Assembly (NCBI RefSeq): GCF_014145635.1
Contig: NZ_JACHTC010000005.1
Span: 62,001 to 126,000, forward strand
Direction: 5' to 3'
Length of the DNA stretch: 64,000 bases
Origin: Myroides sp. WP-1
GTDB lineage: Bacteria > Bacteroidota > Bacteroidia > Flavobacteriales > Flavobacteriaceae
How positions within the stretch are numbered: position 1 is the first letter of the stretch; each line of letters opens with the position of its first letter. The notes under the pieces were generated by a model. It did no database searches. It was not told the origin of the DNA and was given only the letters and a program-made list of their open reading frames with translations. The translations under genes were made by a program, and so were the position numbers. This document shows, one piece after another, positions 18,326-30,250 of this stretch.

Positions 18326-18437
18326 CTCAACGTCTCACCACCTCAACGTCTCACCACCTCAACGTCTCACCACCTCAACGTCTCAACACCTCAACGTCTC
18401 AACACCTCAACGTCTCACCACCTCATCATCTCACCAA
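18326..18437. repeat. 16-bp tandem repeat array, about 6.7 copies
   Basis: Unit CTCAACGTCTCACCAC. Copies start at 18326, 18342, 18358, 18374, 18390 and 18406, and a diverged seventh copy starts at 18422. Copies 4 and 5 carry CAACAC instead of CACCAC. The array lies between the terminators of two convergent operons and has no coding role; 16 is not a multiple of 3. Confidence 0.95.
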
Positions 18438-18453
18438 TCAAACAAGCAACACA

Positions 18454-18487
18454 AAAAAGCCATCCCTACAAAGGAATGGCTTTTCTA
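18454..18487 (-). terminator. Terminator of the bamD-recN operon
   Basis: Minus-strand AAAAGCCATTCC-TTTGT-AGGGATGGCTTTTTT hairpin, 23 bp after the recN stop. Confidence 0.8.
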
Positions 18488-18509
18488 TATTTATAACTGC
18501 TGTTAACCG

Positions 18510-20165
18510 TTAACTATTTAATAGTTCTTTCGCGTGTTGCAAAGCAGATGCGGTAATATCCTTTCCGGATAGCATTTGCGCAATTTCTTCTACCCTATGA
18601 GCTTCATCTAACTGAATGAGCTTCGACGTTGTAGATTCGCCTTCAGAGGCTTTAAATACTTTATAATGCTGATGTCCTTTAGCGGCAATTTGCGGTAAAT
18701 GTGTAATAGCAAATACTTGCATGAGTGTACTCATATCCTTCATGATTACGCCCATCTTATCCGCTACTTCACCAGAAACTCCCGTATCGATCTCATCAAA
18801 GATAATGGTTGGCAAATTAGAATAGCGAGCTAAAATGGCTTTAATGGCCAACATAATACGCGACAACTCTCCACCAGAGGCCACTTTCTTTAGTAATCCA
18901 AAATCCATTCCTTTATTAGCAGAGAATTGCAACTGCATTTGATCTTTTCCGTTAGTCAAATATTGCTCTACTGTTTTAAAATCAAATTGAAACAACGCAT
19001 GAGGCATCCCTACTAAGGTCAATATCTCAACTAACTGGTTTTGCAGTGCAGGAATTGCTTGCTGTCTTGCTTGAGACAATTGATTCGCTAAATCATCGAG
19101 TTTTACAATTAGCGCAGCGATTGTCTTTTCTACCGCAATAATCTTTTCCTGTACCTCTCCTACCTTAAATACTTTGTCGTTTAGTCCTGTTTCAATAGCG
19201 ACTAATTCCTCAACCGTACTAACTTGGTGTTTCTTTTGTAGCGCATACAAGATTTGCAAACGTTCATGTAAAACGTTTAAACGCTCTGGATCTGAAACCA
19301 CATGATCTACTTCGCGTTCAATTTCATTTGCCAAATCTGCCAATTCAATTTCAGCACTTACCACGCGATTGTATAATTCTTCGTAATCTTTAGAAACAGT
19401 TGCCGTTTTTTGAAGCGCTTGACGCAATTCTTTGAGTCCTTGAATAACGCCCATTTGATCCGCTGTTAAAATTTGCGTCGCTAAAGCAAAACTCTCGCGT
19501 ACATCTTCTACATTATTCAATTTTTCAAACTCACTTTCAAGTTCCCCTTGATCAATGGTACTCAACTGTACTGCTTCTAATTCTTCTAATAGAAAGGCAT
19601 TGTAGTCCTGTTCTTTTAGCAATTCTACTTCCTCTTCTTTGAGTTGTTTAAGTTCAGTAAGAGAAGCTTTGTATATTTTTAATTGCTTTTGATATTCTTC
19701 TAAAGTTTCTTCGTTGTTTGCAATGGCGTCGATCACCTTAATTTGATAGGTTTCTTCATTCAACTCACTCGTTTGATGTTGGGAATGAATATCGATCAAT
19801 ACGGCGCTCAACTCTTGTAAATCTGTTAGATTTACTGGAGAGTCATTGACAAATGCTCTTGATTTTCCAGAAGGTAAAATCTCTCTTCGAATAATGGTTA
19901 CAGGTTCGTAATCCATATCTAAAAAAGAGTACAACTCTTCTAGCTTATAGGGATCAACGTGAAATTGACCTTCAATCACGCATTTTTCCTCTTTATTTTT
20001 TAGTGAACCCAAGTCTGCTCTTTTCCCTTGTAAAAGTCCTAATGCACCTAATACAATTGATTTTCCAGCACCAGTTTCACCAGTAATAATAGAAAACCCT
20101 TTAAAAAATTCAATTTCTAAATGGTCTATTAAAGCGAAATTTTTTATACTCAAAGAAGTAAGCAT
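18510..20165 (-). CDS. recN: DNA repair protein RecN
   Basis: 551-residue SMC-like ATPase for double-strand break repair. N-terminal start LTSLSIKNFALIDHLEIEF, Walker A GETGAGKS (29-36), a long central coiled coil (about 150-370), and the C-terminal half with the ABC signature (KKVASGGELSRIMLAIK) and Walker B (TIIFDEIDTGVSGE). Length is normal. It is the last gene of a bamD-rpoZ-coaBC-DUF4835-recN operon, an order typical of flavobacteria. Confidence 0.96.
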   Translation of the reverse strand: MLTSLSIKNFALIDHLEIEFFKGFSIITGETGAGKSIVLGALGLLQGKRADLGSLKNKEEKCVIEGQFHVDPYKLEELYSFLDMDYEPVTIIRREILPSGKSRAFVNDSPVNLTDLQELSAVLIDIHSQHQTSELNEETYQIKVIDAIANNEETLEEYQKQLKIYKASLTELKQLKEEEVELLKEQDYNAFLLEELEAVQLSTIDQGELESEFEKLNNVEDVRESFALATQILTADQMGVIQGLKELRQALQKTATVSKDYEELYNRVVSAEIELADLANEIEREVDHVVSDPERLNVLHERLQILYALQKKHQVSTVEELVAIETGLNDKVFKVGEVQEKIIAVEKTIAALIVKLDDLANQLSQARQQAIPALQNQLVEILTLVGMPHALFQFDFKTVEQYLTNGKDQMQLQFSANKGMDFGLLKKVASGGELSRIMLAIKAILARYSNLPTIIFDEIDTGVSGEVADKMGVIMKDMSTLMQVFAITHLPQIAAKGHQHYKVFKASEGESTTSKLIQLDEAHRVEEIAQMLSGKDITASALQHAKELLNS

Positions 20166-20201
20166 AATCCGAGATGATTTAATTTTACAATGGAAAGATA
20201 C

Positions 20202-21092
20202 TTATAAATTATTCCACTTCGAAGCATTTAAGGGAGATAATGCGTGTAAAGTTTCAACAACGCGTTTCTTGTTTTGATCAGCAACCCCCGTATAAAGGTT
20301 TAGTAATTCATCTGTTTTTGCATCAAAAAACACGCGTATTAAAAAGGCATTTGAACGTACAGCATTGTACTGCTTTAGATCGTTTAGCGCGAGATAAATA
20401 CCATTTCTTCCTTCTTCTAAACTTTCACTCATCAAATCAAGTCCTTTTCTATGATAGTTGTATAATGCTTCTCGAAAAGGTCGACTAGCCCCTGAAGACA
20501 AGTCGTTAACTAAAGTATAGCGAGACGTAGGTCCGTCTCCTTGCTTCCATCCTTTTGCACCTGATTGTTGTGCCATAGAGGCAATTAAAGATGCTTCTTG
20601 ATAGTAAGCCGTTCCACCTTCTTTAGAAAAAGTATCACTATCCATGCCTAAAATCATATTGACATAGAAAGACACTAGAGAAATTAGGTTCGACTCGTAG
20701 CTACCTGCACTATAACGCAGTGGTTCAAATTCGGTATAACTGAAAGCAATATCCTTATCATTAAAATTCATGACAGGGCTCATATATGTAGTGTTATAGG
20801 TAGGGCGACCAAATTGCACCTGTAGTGTACCTGAAACATTGGTATTATTGTCAAAAGAACTCACTGTTAATAAAAACGTACAATCGATCTTCTCATTGGG
20901 ATTGACGCGTTGCGATGTCCAATTCGTTTGATTCAACAATTCTTTAAGCGACTTTTCTAATGTACGAAAATAATTCTGATGCGCATTTCCCACCTGTGCA
21001 AAGTTCACACTTACATTAGCGTTTAATTCTTGTGCATGGCAAGTTCCGATCCACAGAAAAAAACAAGCGAAAAGTCCAAAAAGTTTATTCAT
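20202..21092 (-). CDS. DUF4835 family secreted protein
   Basis: 297 residues from the ATG at 21092, where a signal peptide begins (MNKLFGLFACFFLWIGTCHA, cleavage before QELNANV). Upstream in-frame codons run into coaBC and lack a signal. The mature part begins with the typical DUF4835 NANVSVNFAQVGNAHQNYF. The function of this Bacteroidota family is unknown; its fixed place between coaBC and recN is well known. The start overlaps the coaBC stop by 8 bp, indicating coupling. Confidence 0.9.
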   Translation of the reverse strand: MNKLFGLFACFFLWIGTCHAQELNANVSVNFAQVGNAHQNYFRTLEKSLKELLNQTNWTSQRVNPNEKIDCTFLLTVSSFDNNTNVSGTLQVQFGRPTYNTTYMSPVMNFNDKDIAFSYTEFEPLRYSAGSYESNLISLVSFYVNMILGMDSDTFSKEGGTAYYQEASLIASMAQQSGAKGWKQGDGPTSRYTLVNDLSSGASRPFREALYNYHRKGLDLMSESLEEGRNGIYLALNDLKQYNAVRSNAFLIRVFFDAKTDELLNLYTGVADQNKKRVVETLHALSPLNASKWNNL

Positions 21093-22290
21093 AGTGTTGA
21101 ATGATTTTATTGACAATGTCTTGAGCAACGGCCTCTTTTGATTTAAGTTCCATCGGTTGTACAGTAAATGCACGATCGATAAAGGTAACTTTATTCGTTG
21201 GTTTTCCAAAACCTGCCCCTTGATCATTAAGGGAATTTAATACAATTAAATCTAGGTTTTTCTTGGTTATTTTTTGCTTGGCGTGTTCTACTTCATTTTC
21301 CGTTTCCAATGCAAAGCCTATTAAGTATTGCTGTTTTTTGATCGCACCTAAAGAAGCTAATATATCTGGATTTTTATCCATTGTAATGGTGAATTCCTCG
21401 GCGTTCTTTTTAATTTTCTGCGTCGCAATTTCCTTTGGTCGATAATCTGCTACAGCAGCTGCAGCTATTACTGCGTCGACTTGGTCAAAATAACGATGGC
21501 ACGCCTCATACATTTCTAGTGCAGACATAATCGACACTACTTTCACTAGGGGATGGTCTATCTTTTGGTTTGTCGGTCCACTTACTAGAATCACTTCACC
21601 ACCTTGTTTGGCTACTTCTTTCGCAATATCATATCCCATTTTTCCCGAAGAGTGATTTCCTATAAAACGCACAGGATCTATTGGTTCGTATGTGGGACCA
21701 GCAGTAATTAGCACTTTTTTACCATGAAGAGGTAAACGTTGATCGAATGAAGCTTCAAGTACAGAGACGATCGTCTCTGGTTCAGACATTCTTCCTCTTC
21801 CGATTAAACCACTTGCTAATTCTCCTTCTTCAGCGGGAATAATCACGTGATTATAAGAAGCTAACGTCGTTAAGTTTTTTTCTGTTGAGGGGTGAATATA
21901 CATGTCTAAATCCATAGCAGGCGCTAGGTAGACAGGGCATTTTGCGGACATATAAACCGCCATAAGTAAATTATCACAGAGTCCATGAGCCATTTTAGCT
22001 AACACATTAGCTGTAGCTGGTGCAATGAGCATTAAATCGGCCCAAAGCGCTAACTCAACGTGATTGTTCCATGTACCTCCTTCGCCTTCATTAAAAAACT
22101 GAGTATAAACAGGTTTTTTAGATAACGTTGATAACGTATAAGGAGTGACAAATTGATGAGAAGCAGGTGTCATGATCACTTGGACCTCGGCACCTGCTTT
22201 AATAAGTAAACGTACTAAATTTGCCGTTTTATAAGCGGCGATTCCACCAGTAACACCTAGTAATATTTTCTTTCCGCTTAACACTGACAT
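21085..22290 (-). CDS. coaBC: Bifunctional phosphopantothenoylcysteine synthetase/decarboxylase CoaBC
   Basis: 401 residues from the ATG at 22290 (MSVLSGKKILLGVTGGIAAY). Earlier in-frame codons lie in the spacer after rpoZ and are not conserved. The N-terminal flavoprotein decarboxylase half (CoaC) has GGIAAYK, the active His in WNNHVELALWAD and the substrate motif PAMDLDMY. The C-terminal CTP-dependent synthetase half (CoaB) has ITAGPTYEPIDPVRFIGN and AAAVADYRPK. Together they make two steps of coenzyme A synthesis. It sits 13 bp after rpoZ. Confidence 0.96.
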   Translation of the reverse strand: MSVLSGKKILLGVTGGIAAYKTANLVRLLIKAGAEVQVIMTPASHQFVTPYTLSTLSKKPVYTQFFNEGEGGTWNNHVELALWADLMLIAPATANVLAKMAHGLCDNLLMAVYMSAKCPVYLAPAMDLDMYIHPSTEKNLTTLASYNHVIIPAEEGELASGLIGRGRMSEPETIVSVLEASFDQRLPLHGKKVLITAGPTYEPIDPVRFIGNHSSGKMGYDIAKEVAKQGGEVILVSGPTNQKIDHPLVKVVSIMSALEMYEACHRYFDQVDAVIAAAAVADYRPKEIATQKIKKNAEEFTITMDKNPDILASLGAIKKQQYLIGFALETENEVEHAKQKITKKNLDLIVLNSLNDQGAGFGKPTNKVTFIDRAFTVQPMELKSKEAVAQDIVNKIIQHYE

Positions 22291-22303
22291 TTTGTAGTAT
22301 ATG

Positions 22304-22621
22304 TTATTGGTTAACTTCTTTGAATGAAACTTTTCCTTCCAACCATTCTTCAACTGCTAACGCTTGAGCTTTTGGAAGTTTTTCATAGAACTTTGATACT
22401 TCAATTTGTTCTTTGTTTTCAAAAACTTCATCTAAGCTGTCATTGTTAGTAGCGAACTCCTCTAACTTATCGATCAATTCGTTTTTAATTTCAACGTTGA
22501 TTTGACTTGCTCTTTTTGCGATAATAGTAATAGCTTCATAGATATTACCAGTTGGCTCTTCAATTTTACTTTTGTTGTAAGTAATTGTGTTTACTGGAGC
22601 AGTTGTTTTCTTTAAATCCAT
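22304..22621 (-). CDS. rpoZ: RNA polymerase omega subunit (Bacteroidota type)
   Basis: 105 residues. The core NIYEAITIIAKRASQIN resembles the omega helix motif (ALVVARRA-like) of RpoZ, and the acidic C-terminal extension is typical of Bacteroidota omega. Omega helps assemble and stabilise RNA polymerase and often forms part of the ppGpp site. It lies between bamD and coaBC, its usual flavobacterial place. Sequence divergence from E. coli is large, so context carries part of the call. Confidence 0.88.
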   Translation of the reverse strand: MDLKKTTAPVNTITYNKSKIEEPTGNIYEAITIIAKRASQINVEIKNELIDKLEEFATNNDSLDEVFENKEQIEVSKFYEKLPKAQALAVEEWLEGKVSFKEVNQ

Positions 22622-22633
22622 TTTACGCTTAGG

Positions 22634-23440
22634 TTATTTTGAAATTTTTTGTAATTCTGTGTTTATATCTTCAAGCATATCATCTGCTTTTTCTTTGTAT
22701 TTTGTTTCACTGTTAAAGCGAATCAATGCATCGTACATTCCCTTTGCATTGTTTAAACGCTCTTCCATGCGACTGTGAACACTATTCATGGCCAATTTAT
22801 AGGCAGAATCCAATTTGTAAAAAAGCGCTTCCTCTTTGAATTCCGTTCCAGGATAATCATAGATAAAGTTGTCTAATGCTACAATGGCTGCTCCATAATT
22901 TCGAGTGTATGGACCGATTGTATTCAATTGTTTTGCATTTTCAAAAGCTTTTTTCTCTAGCTTTTTGTTCATCGAACTCATGATTGAATTAGCTTCGAAG
23001 ATAAAATCCGAACCAGGATATTGATCGATAAACTTTTGCAATTTATTAATTGTTGTATTTGTAATTGTTTGGTCTAAAGAGTAAACAGGAGATAATTCCA
23101 CTCCACATTTAATCTCTTTTAACAACGCATCTTCTCTTTTCTCACTTCTAGGGTAGGTTGCGGCGAACAATTTAAAGCGTTCTGCGGCAGTCATGTATTC
23201 CTTAGTTAGATAAGTAGCTTGTGCGAAATTAAAATACATATCCTCATAATCTGGTCGACCTCGAAACGAAGTCTCTACTTGCTCATATAATCGGATAGCT
23301 TTTCTATACTTTTGTTGTTCGTAATATTGATTTGCAACTTTCGTCTTAAATTCCAAATCTTCTGATTTCATAGCTTTTTGCAAAGGGGAACACCCTACAA
23401 AAGTTAACGCTAAAAGAGATAATCCGACGTATTTTTTCAT
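22634..23440 (-). CDS. bamD: Outer-membrane assembly lipoprotein BamD
   Basis: 268 residues with a lipoprotein signal (LTFVGCSPLQK, Cys17) and about five TPR-like helical repeats (KVANQYYEQQKYRKAIRLYE; MYFNFAQATYLTKEYMTAAERF). These match BamD of the beta-barrel assembly complex, which acts with BamA in the periplasm at the outer membrane. It leads the operon bamD-rpoZ-coaBC-DUF4835-recN and has a consensus promoter 59 bp upstream. Confidence 0.92.
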   Translation of the reverse strand: MKKYVGLSLLALTFVGCSPLQKAMKSEDLEFKTKVANQYYEQQKYRKAIRLYEQVETSFRGRPDYEDMYFNFAQATYLTKEYMTAAERFKLFAATYPRSEKREDALLKEIKCGVELSPVYSLDQTITNTTINKLQKFIDQYPGSDFIFEANSIMSSMNKKLEKKAFENAKQLNTIGPYTRNYGAAIVALDNFIYDYPGTEFKEEALFYKLDSAYKLAMNSVHSRMEERLNNAKGMYDALIRFNSETKYKEKADDMLEDINTELQKISK

Positions 23441-23498
23441 TTCGTTTATTCGGTATTAAACAATTGCTGCTCGAGTTAATGCACTTCAAAAGCAACTG

Positions 23499-23528
23499 CA
23501 AATTTAGTTATATAATTGCATTATACAA
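23499..23528 (-). promoter_or_regulatory. Promoter of the bamD operon
   Basis: Minus-strand TTG (23528-23526), exactly 19 nt, TAAATTTG (23506-23499) then CAG. A full match to the Bacteroidota consensus, upstream of the five-gene operon. Confidence 0.75.
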
Positions 23529-23574
23529 AAACCTTTCTTTACTAAAAAGAAAAAAAGCCCTTTTTTGTTTTATT

Positions 23575-24054
23575 TTAACAAGATATTTTAGTAAGCGTTT
23601 GTTCATTTGAACAGACATTCGTTCTATTTTCTAACCAATTAGCCCAATATTTTTTATCTTTTATCGAGAGAAAATAGTCTTTATCTGCGGTTTTTACGCA
23701 TAAAAAATCACCCGAATCACTAAAAACATAAGCATATCTTCTTTTAAATCGACGATATCCATACCCTCCAAATTTCCCCATATAATCGAGATTTTCAAGG
23801 GTAATTTCTTCTATCTCCTTCAGTAAAATCGTGTGTTTCTTACGCCATCCAAACACTAAGGCGTCAGTCGTATGTGCGATGGTATAATCGAATGACCGAG
23901 TATACAAATGGACGACTAGTATCAGAACTGTCATAGATCCTAGAAACAAGTAATCTGTGGTCAAAATAGCGAAACTCAACAATATTATACAAACAAAAAG
24001 CACAATAAATTGGGCTGATCTTTGTTTATAAATATTCATTTTTTCCCTATACAT
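23575..24054 (-). CDS. Membrane protein with bacterial PH-like domain
   Basis: 159 residues (or 154 from the second Met). Two membrane segments (about 15-55) are followed by a beta-rich domain with GKFGGYGYRRFKRRYAYV and a C-terminal amphipathic part (KYWANWLENR). This two-helix plus beta layout with a GGxGYR motif resembles small bacterial PH-like proteins of unknown role. The gene follows the ferritin gene and its terminator on the same strand, so it is probably transcribed alone. Family call is tentative. Confidence 0.65.
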   Translation of the reverse strand: MYREKMNIYKQRSAQFIVLFVCIILLSFAILTTDYLFLGSMTVLILVVHLYTRSFDYTIAHTTDALVFGWRKKHTILLKEIEEITLENLDYMGKFGGYGYRRFKRRYAYVFSDSGDFLCVKTADKDYFLSIKDKKYWANWLENRTNVCSNEQTLTKISC

Positions 24055-24073
24055 GCTTGCTTTCTTATTTTAA

Positions 24074-24107
24074 AGATAAAAAGATGCCAATTGGCATCTT
24101 TTTATCC
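24074..24107 (-). terminator. Terminator of the ligA-dapA-ferritin operon
   Basis: Perfect GATAAAAAGATGCC-AATT-GGCATCTTTTTATC hairpin with A/T runs, directly after the ferritin gene. Confidence 0.88.
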
Positions 24108-24122
24108 CTGTTTTTTTCTTTA

Positions 24123-24641
24123 TTACACGGTTGCAGAAGTTGCACCCGCATCTCCTCTAAAGCTCTTCATGTCATTGTCGAATAAATAAAGTCCTCCTTT
24201 ATCATCTCCAATTAAATTGATTTTATCTAAAATCGTACGCGCTGTTGCTTCTTCCTCAATTTGCTCAGATACATACCATTGTAAGAAGTTATGTGTAGCA
24301 TAATCGCGTTCTTCTAAAGCTATATGCACTAGTTCATTAATACTTTTTGACACAAATACTTCATGTGCAAATAATTGTGTAAAAAGCGTTTTAAATGACG
24401 CATAATCCAACTCTGGTTTTGCTACTGCAGGAATTGTTGCTTCTCCACCTCTTTGATTGATATACTTAACTAATTTAAGCATATGTGTACGCTCTTCATT
24501 CGATTGATCATACATAAAAGAAGCAATTCCTTCAAATCCTTGAACTTCTGCCCAAGTTGCCATCGCTAAATAAATTTGAGATGAATCTCCTTCTATTTTA
24601 ATCTGTCCGTTTAAAGCATCTTGCAATTTTTTCGATAACAT
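24123..24641 (-). CDS. ftnA: Non-haem ferritin
   Basis: 172 residues, four-helix bundle iron-storage protein. Ferroxidase ligands are visible: Glu17, Glu50 and His53 (SNEERTHM), a central Glu near residue 94 and Gln/Glu in SEQIEEEATA. The start MLSKKLQDALNGQIKIE is typical of FtnA. It oxidises and stores iron in the cytoplasm as a 24-mer. It lies 4 bp after dapA, so it is in the same operon; no Fur box was identified. Confidence 0.95.
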   Translation of the reverse strand: MLSKKLQDALNGQIKIEGDSSQIYLAMATWAEVQGFEGIASFMYDQSNEERTHMLKLVKYINQRGGEATIPAVAKPELDYASFKTLFTQLFAHEVFVSKSINELVHIALEERDYATHNFLQWYVSEQIEEEATARTILDKINLIGDDKGGLYLFDNDMKSFRGDAGATSATV

Positions 24642-24645
24642 AATT

Positions 24646-25530
24646 TTACTTTTTGAGTTTTAAAAATTCTTTTTCTATACGTTGTTCTAAATCTTGGTCT
24701 ACAACTACCAAAGGCAATCGCAACTCATTGTCAATTACACCTGCCTTTGTCAATACTGCTTTTATTCCGGCAGGATTTCCTTGTTCAAAAATCATATCGA
24801 TAATAGGCATCATTTGATATTGTAAATCAAAAGCATCTTTAATATTCCCTTCTAATCCCAGGCGAATCATGGTTGAAAAAGGTTGTGGGACACCTTGTCC
24901 AATCACCGAAATAACTCCAGCTCCTCCAGCTAATACTAAAGGCAATGCAATAGCATCATCTCCAGAAATCACCAAGAAATCTTTACGCGTTGATTGTCTA
25001 ATCAACTCCATTCCTTGAACGATATCTCCTGCTGCTTCTTTTATCCCAACAATATTGGAAAACTCATTCGCTAAGCGGATTACCGTTTTAGGGCTCATAT
25101 TACTTCCTGTACGTCCTGGTACATTATACAACAAGATTGGCAAACTACTTTGTTGTGCAATCGCTTTAAAATGTTGATAAATCCCCTCTTGTGTGGGTTT
25201 ATTGTAGTACGGAGATACAGATAAAATAGCGTCAAATCCTTCTAAATTCTTCGGATTCAAATCGTCCAATACTTGTGCCGTATTATTTCCTCCAACACCT
25301 AAAACTAAAGGTAATTTACCTGCATTCGCCTTTATTACAGTCTGTTTTACCACTTCCTTTTCCTCCGTAGTTAGCGTAGCTGATTCTCCTGTTGTTCCTA
25401 AAACAACAAGATACTCTACTCCTCCTTGTGTTACGTAGTCTACCAAACGCTGTAGCGCTTCAACATCAACAGATTTGTCTTTTTTAAATGGAGTAATCAA
25501 AGCTACTCCCGTACCTTTTAGCGATTGCAT
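24646..25530 (-). CDS. dapA: 4-hydroxy-tetrahydrodipicolinate synthase
   Basis: 294 residues, the usual length. Condenses pyruvate with aspartate semialdehyde in lysine and diaminopimelate synthesis. TIM-barrel motifs: GTTGES (46-51 region), Tyr135 in [10 protein letters not shown], and the Schiff-base Lys164 in GIKEAAGD. It sits 6 bp downstream of the DUF6913-like gene and 4 bp upstream of ferritin, within the ligA operon. Confidence 0.97.
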   Translation of the reverse strand: MQSLKGTGVALITPFKKDKSVDVEALQRLVDYVTQGGVEYLVVLGTTGESATLTTEEKEVVKQTVIKANAGKLPLVLGVGGNNTAQVLDDLNPKNLEGFDAILSVSPYYNKPTQEGIYQHFKAIAQQSSLPILLYNVPGRTGSNMSPKTVIRLANEFSNIVGIKEAAGDIVQGMELIRQSTRKDFLVISGDDAIALPLVLAGGAGVISVIGQGVPQPFSTMIRLGLEGNIKDAFDLQYQMMPIIDMIFEQGNPAGIKAVLTKAGVIDNELRLPLVVVDQDLEQRIEKEFLKLKK

Positions 25531-25536
25531 AGTCGT

Positions 25537-26049
25537 TTATTTCGTTTTAAAAATTGTTATATAATTCATTAAATGCTTTACATATTGCGAAGCCTGAAGC
25601 TCCTGCATATCCAAGCTAAAGTGATTGATTCTTGGGGTAACCGTTGCAAGTCCAACTTTAAATTTCGCCTTAGATTTTGCACTTACCCATAGTAAAGGTA
25701 CGATATCTTTGGCGTAAAAATTAATCAACAAGTCAAAAGATTGTTCCATAAACTTTTTCGCTTCTTGATTGTGAAGATCTCCAATCAGAGTAAAATCCTT
25801 CATACTAAAAGAAGGATCCAGCAACTGCTTAGACTTCGTTAATCCGGTATAAACCAAAACGTGTATTTCTTTTGCTGCTGCCCCATTTTGACGTAGTGCT
25901 TGAATTAATTCATCCACTTTCGCTACTTCACTTTTTTCGATCAATATCCCGATGGTCTTTAAGGAAAAATCAAAATTCGATTCCAATCCTTTTAGCGTGG
26001 CTTTATTGATCGCTTTTCTTAATGTTTTCTTTTTGAAAGTACTAAACAT
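25537..26049 (-). CDS. Conserved flavobacterial protein (DUF6913-like)
   Basis: 170 residues, cytoplasmic, no signal peptide or membrane helix. It starts MFSTFKKKTLRKAINKA, basic and helical, then an alternating alpha/beta region (SLKTIGILIEKSE, IHVLVYTGLTK, FDLLINFYAKD). I place it in the DUF6913 group of small flavobacterial proteins found between ligA and dapA, from context and memory. Function unknown. Confidence 0.75.
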   Translation of the reverse strand: MFSTFKKKTLRKAINKATLKGLESNFDFSLKTIGILIEKSEVAKVDELIQALRQNGAAAKEIHVLVYTGLTKSKQLLDPSFSMKDFTLIGDLHNQEAKKFMEQSFDLLINFYAKDIVPLLWVSAKSKAKFKVGLATVTPRINHFSLDMQELQASQYVKHLMNYITIFKTK

Positions 26050-26113
26050 AATTCTTTGATAAGAAGTAAAGTTAGAAAAAGCTTAATAATAAACTAATGA
26101 CTTTAACAACAAA

Positions 26114-28598
<2,485 letters not shown>

Positions 28599-28720
28599 AA
28601 TAATTTCTTTGAAAGACAAAAATACTAATTATAAAACGTAATTTTCGCTTTGAAACGTTAAGCAAAAAAAATATTTTTTCAAAACAAACATACTGACAAA
28701 CCGTTGTCAACTCCCATTTC

Positions 28721-28728
28721 TACATTTG
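28721..28728 (+). promoter_or_regulatory. -7 element of the DinB-like gene
   Basis: TACATTTG matches TAnnTTTG, 28 nt before the ATG; the TTG upstream is at 14 rather than 19 nt. Confidence 0.45.
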
Positions 28729-28756
28729 TGGTATAACAAATAAAAATATACTTCAA

Positions 28757-29227
28757 ATGAACACCGTTATTATTACAAAAGAGCAATTTTTACAGTACTG
28801 GCAAGGACAAAGAAATTTAACAAGACGAGTAATCGAAGCTTTTCCTGAGCATGATTTATTCAATTTTACTATCGGAGGAATGCGTCCTTTTTCGGATATG
28901 TGTGCCGAACTAATCGCTATTGCGGTTCCCTCTTTGACTTCTATCACATCTAATCAAATAACCAAATTTGACGAGAAACCAACTTTTACCTCAAAAGCCG
29001 AACTTTTAAAACAATGGGATGAAGACACTGTTCAGATAAACACGTTATTTCCACTTCTTACTGAAGCGCAGTTTCAAAACAACTTTGTGCTATTTGGAGA
29101 ATACGATTTAAAAATCCAACAACATTTCTTTTACTTTATTGACAATGAAATTCACCATCGTGGGCAAGCTTATGTTTATCTACGTGCATTGGGGATTGAG
29201 CCTCCTTTTTTTTGGGAAACATTCTAA
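28757..29227 (+). CDS. DinB family protein
   Basis: 156 residues, four-helix-bundle fold. The metal-binding His pattern is seen in the C-terminal EIHHRGQAYVYLRALGIEPP, the hallmark of the DinB-like superfamily, and an FNFTIGGMRPF segment precedes it. Some members are thiol-dependent transferases, and most have no known substrate. It converges on a WYL-type regulator with which it shares a terminator; whether it is that regulator's target is not shown. Confidence 0.88.
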   Translation: MNTVIITKEQFLQYWQGQRNLTRRVIEAFPEHDLFNFTIGGMRPFSDMCAELIAIAVPSLTSITSNQITKFDEKPTFTSKAELLKQWDEDTVQINTLFPLLTEAQFQNNFVLFGEYDLKIQQHFFYFIDNEIHHRGQAYVYLRALGIEPPFFWETF

Positions 29228-29230
29228 TAT

Positions 29231-29266
29231 AATAAAGTCCTTTCGCTATTGTGAAAGGACTTTATT
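29231..29266. terminator. Shared terminator, DinB-like and WYL regulator genes
   Basis: AATAAAGTCCTTTC-GCTATTGT-GAAAGGACTTTATT, symmetric with T-runs on both strands between convergent genes. Confidence 0.85.
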
Positions 29267-30218
29267 TTTTGTGTTTTTGCAAGCTGTGTTCTAATAACTG
29301 TACTACTTTTTCTTGTAACTCTACTGGCTCTATAATCTCCGCATGATCGGCAAACATCAAGAACCAACGGGGAAATCCGTTGTTAAAATCTTTCATTTTA
29401 AAATGCATTTCAACATGTTCTCCTCGCTCAATTTCTTCGACAAATCCATAATATTTACGCTCCCAAACCAAATAAGCGGCCATTTGTTTTGATACTAAAA
29501 TACGAGCTTCAAGATTGCGCTCCACATTTCGACTAGGCAAATACAATTCTAATTCTCCATGTTCTAAAGTAAACACATCCTCTAGTAATTCGATAGACTG
29601 AATTCGATCAGATCGAAACTGACGATAAGATTGACGCAAGTGGCAATACGCCATAAAATACCAAAAGCTATTTTCATGAAATACACCTATAGGTTCTACT
29701 TCTCGAATGGTAGCCTCTGTTTCCACTCCCGCTAAATAAGCAATACGAACTTGTTGTTTAAGTGATATACTCTTAAATAAGGTAGCTAGTGCTGAGGGCA
29801 CCTTCTTATTAAAAACCGTCTTATTTGAACGCATAACAACCGCAGGAGCAATACCCGACACTTCTGCTTTTTGAGAAGAACGCAATACCGCTTTCATTTT
29901 AAATAGAGCTGAAGTAAAATGCTCGCTGAGTTCTTGATCCACATAGACTTGCATAATTTTCTCTGCAGCGACAAAACTCAAAGCTTCCTCTCTTGTAAAC
30001 AACGTCGGTGGAATCTTATAGCCATCAACAACAGCATAACCAACACCAGGCTCACTATACAATGGCACACCTGCTTGCTCTAAGGAGCGAATATCTCGAT
30101 AAATAGTACGCAAACTCACCTCAAACCGATCTGCCAACTCTTGAGCTGTCACAATTGGTTTGGACTGTAAATGAATAAATATACTAATGATGCGATCAAA
30201 TCTCTTTTTTATATCCAT
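29262..30218 (-). CDS. YafY-type transcriptional regulator with WYL domain
   Basis: 318 residues from the ATG at 30218 (MDIKKRFDRIISIFIHLQ). The longer frame runs back through the ribosomal operon terminator and is rejected. N-terminal HTH_11 domain (about 10-65, TAQELADRFEVSLRTIYRDIRSLEQAGVPL) followed by a WYL domain with the conserved VRIAYL and SFWYFMAYCHLR. Such proteins sense ligands through WYL and often act as activators or repressors of stress genes. Target unknown. Confidence 0.92.
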   Translation of the reverse strand: MDIKKRFDRIISIFIHLQSKPIVTAQELADRFEVSLRTIYRDIRSLEQAGVPLYSEPGVGYAVVDGYKIPPTLFTREEALSFVAAEKIMQVYVDQELSEHFTSALFKMKAVLRSSQKAEVSGIAPAVVMRSNKTVFNKKVPSALATLFKSISLKQQVRIAYLAGVETEATIREVEPIGVFHENSFWYFMAYCHLRQSYRQFRSDRIQSIELLEDVFTLEHGELELYLPSRNVERNLEARILVSKQMAAYLVWERKYYGFVEEIERGEHVEMHFKMKDFNNGFPRWFLMFADHAEIIEPVELQEKVVQLLEHSLQKHKK

Positions 30219-30250
30219 AGATTGGTTACGGTTTACGGTATTCAAAAATA

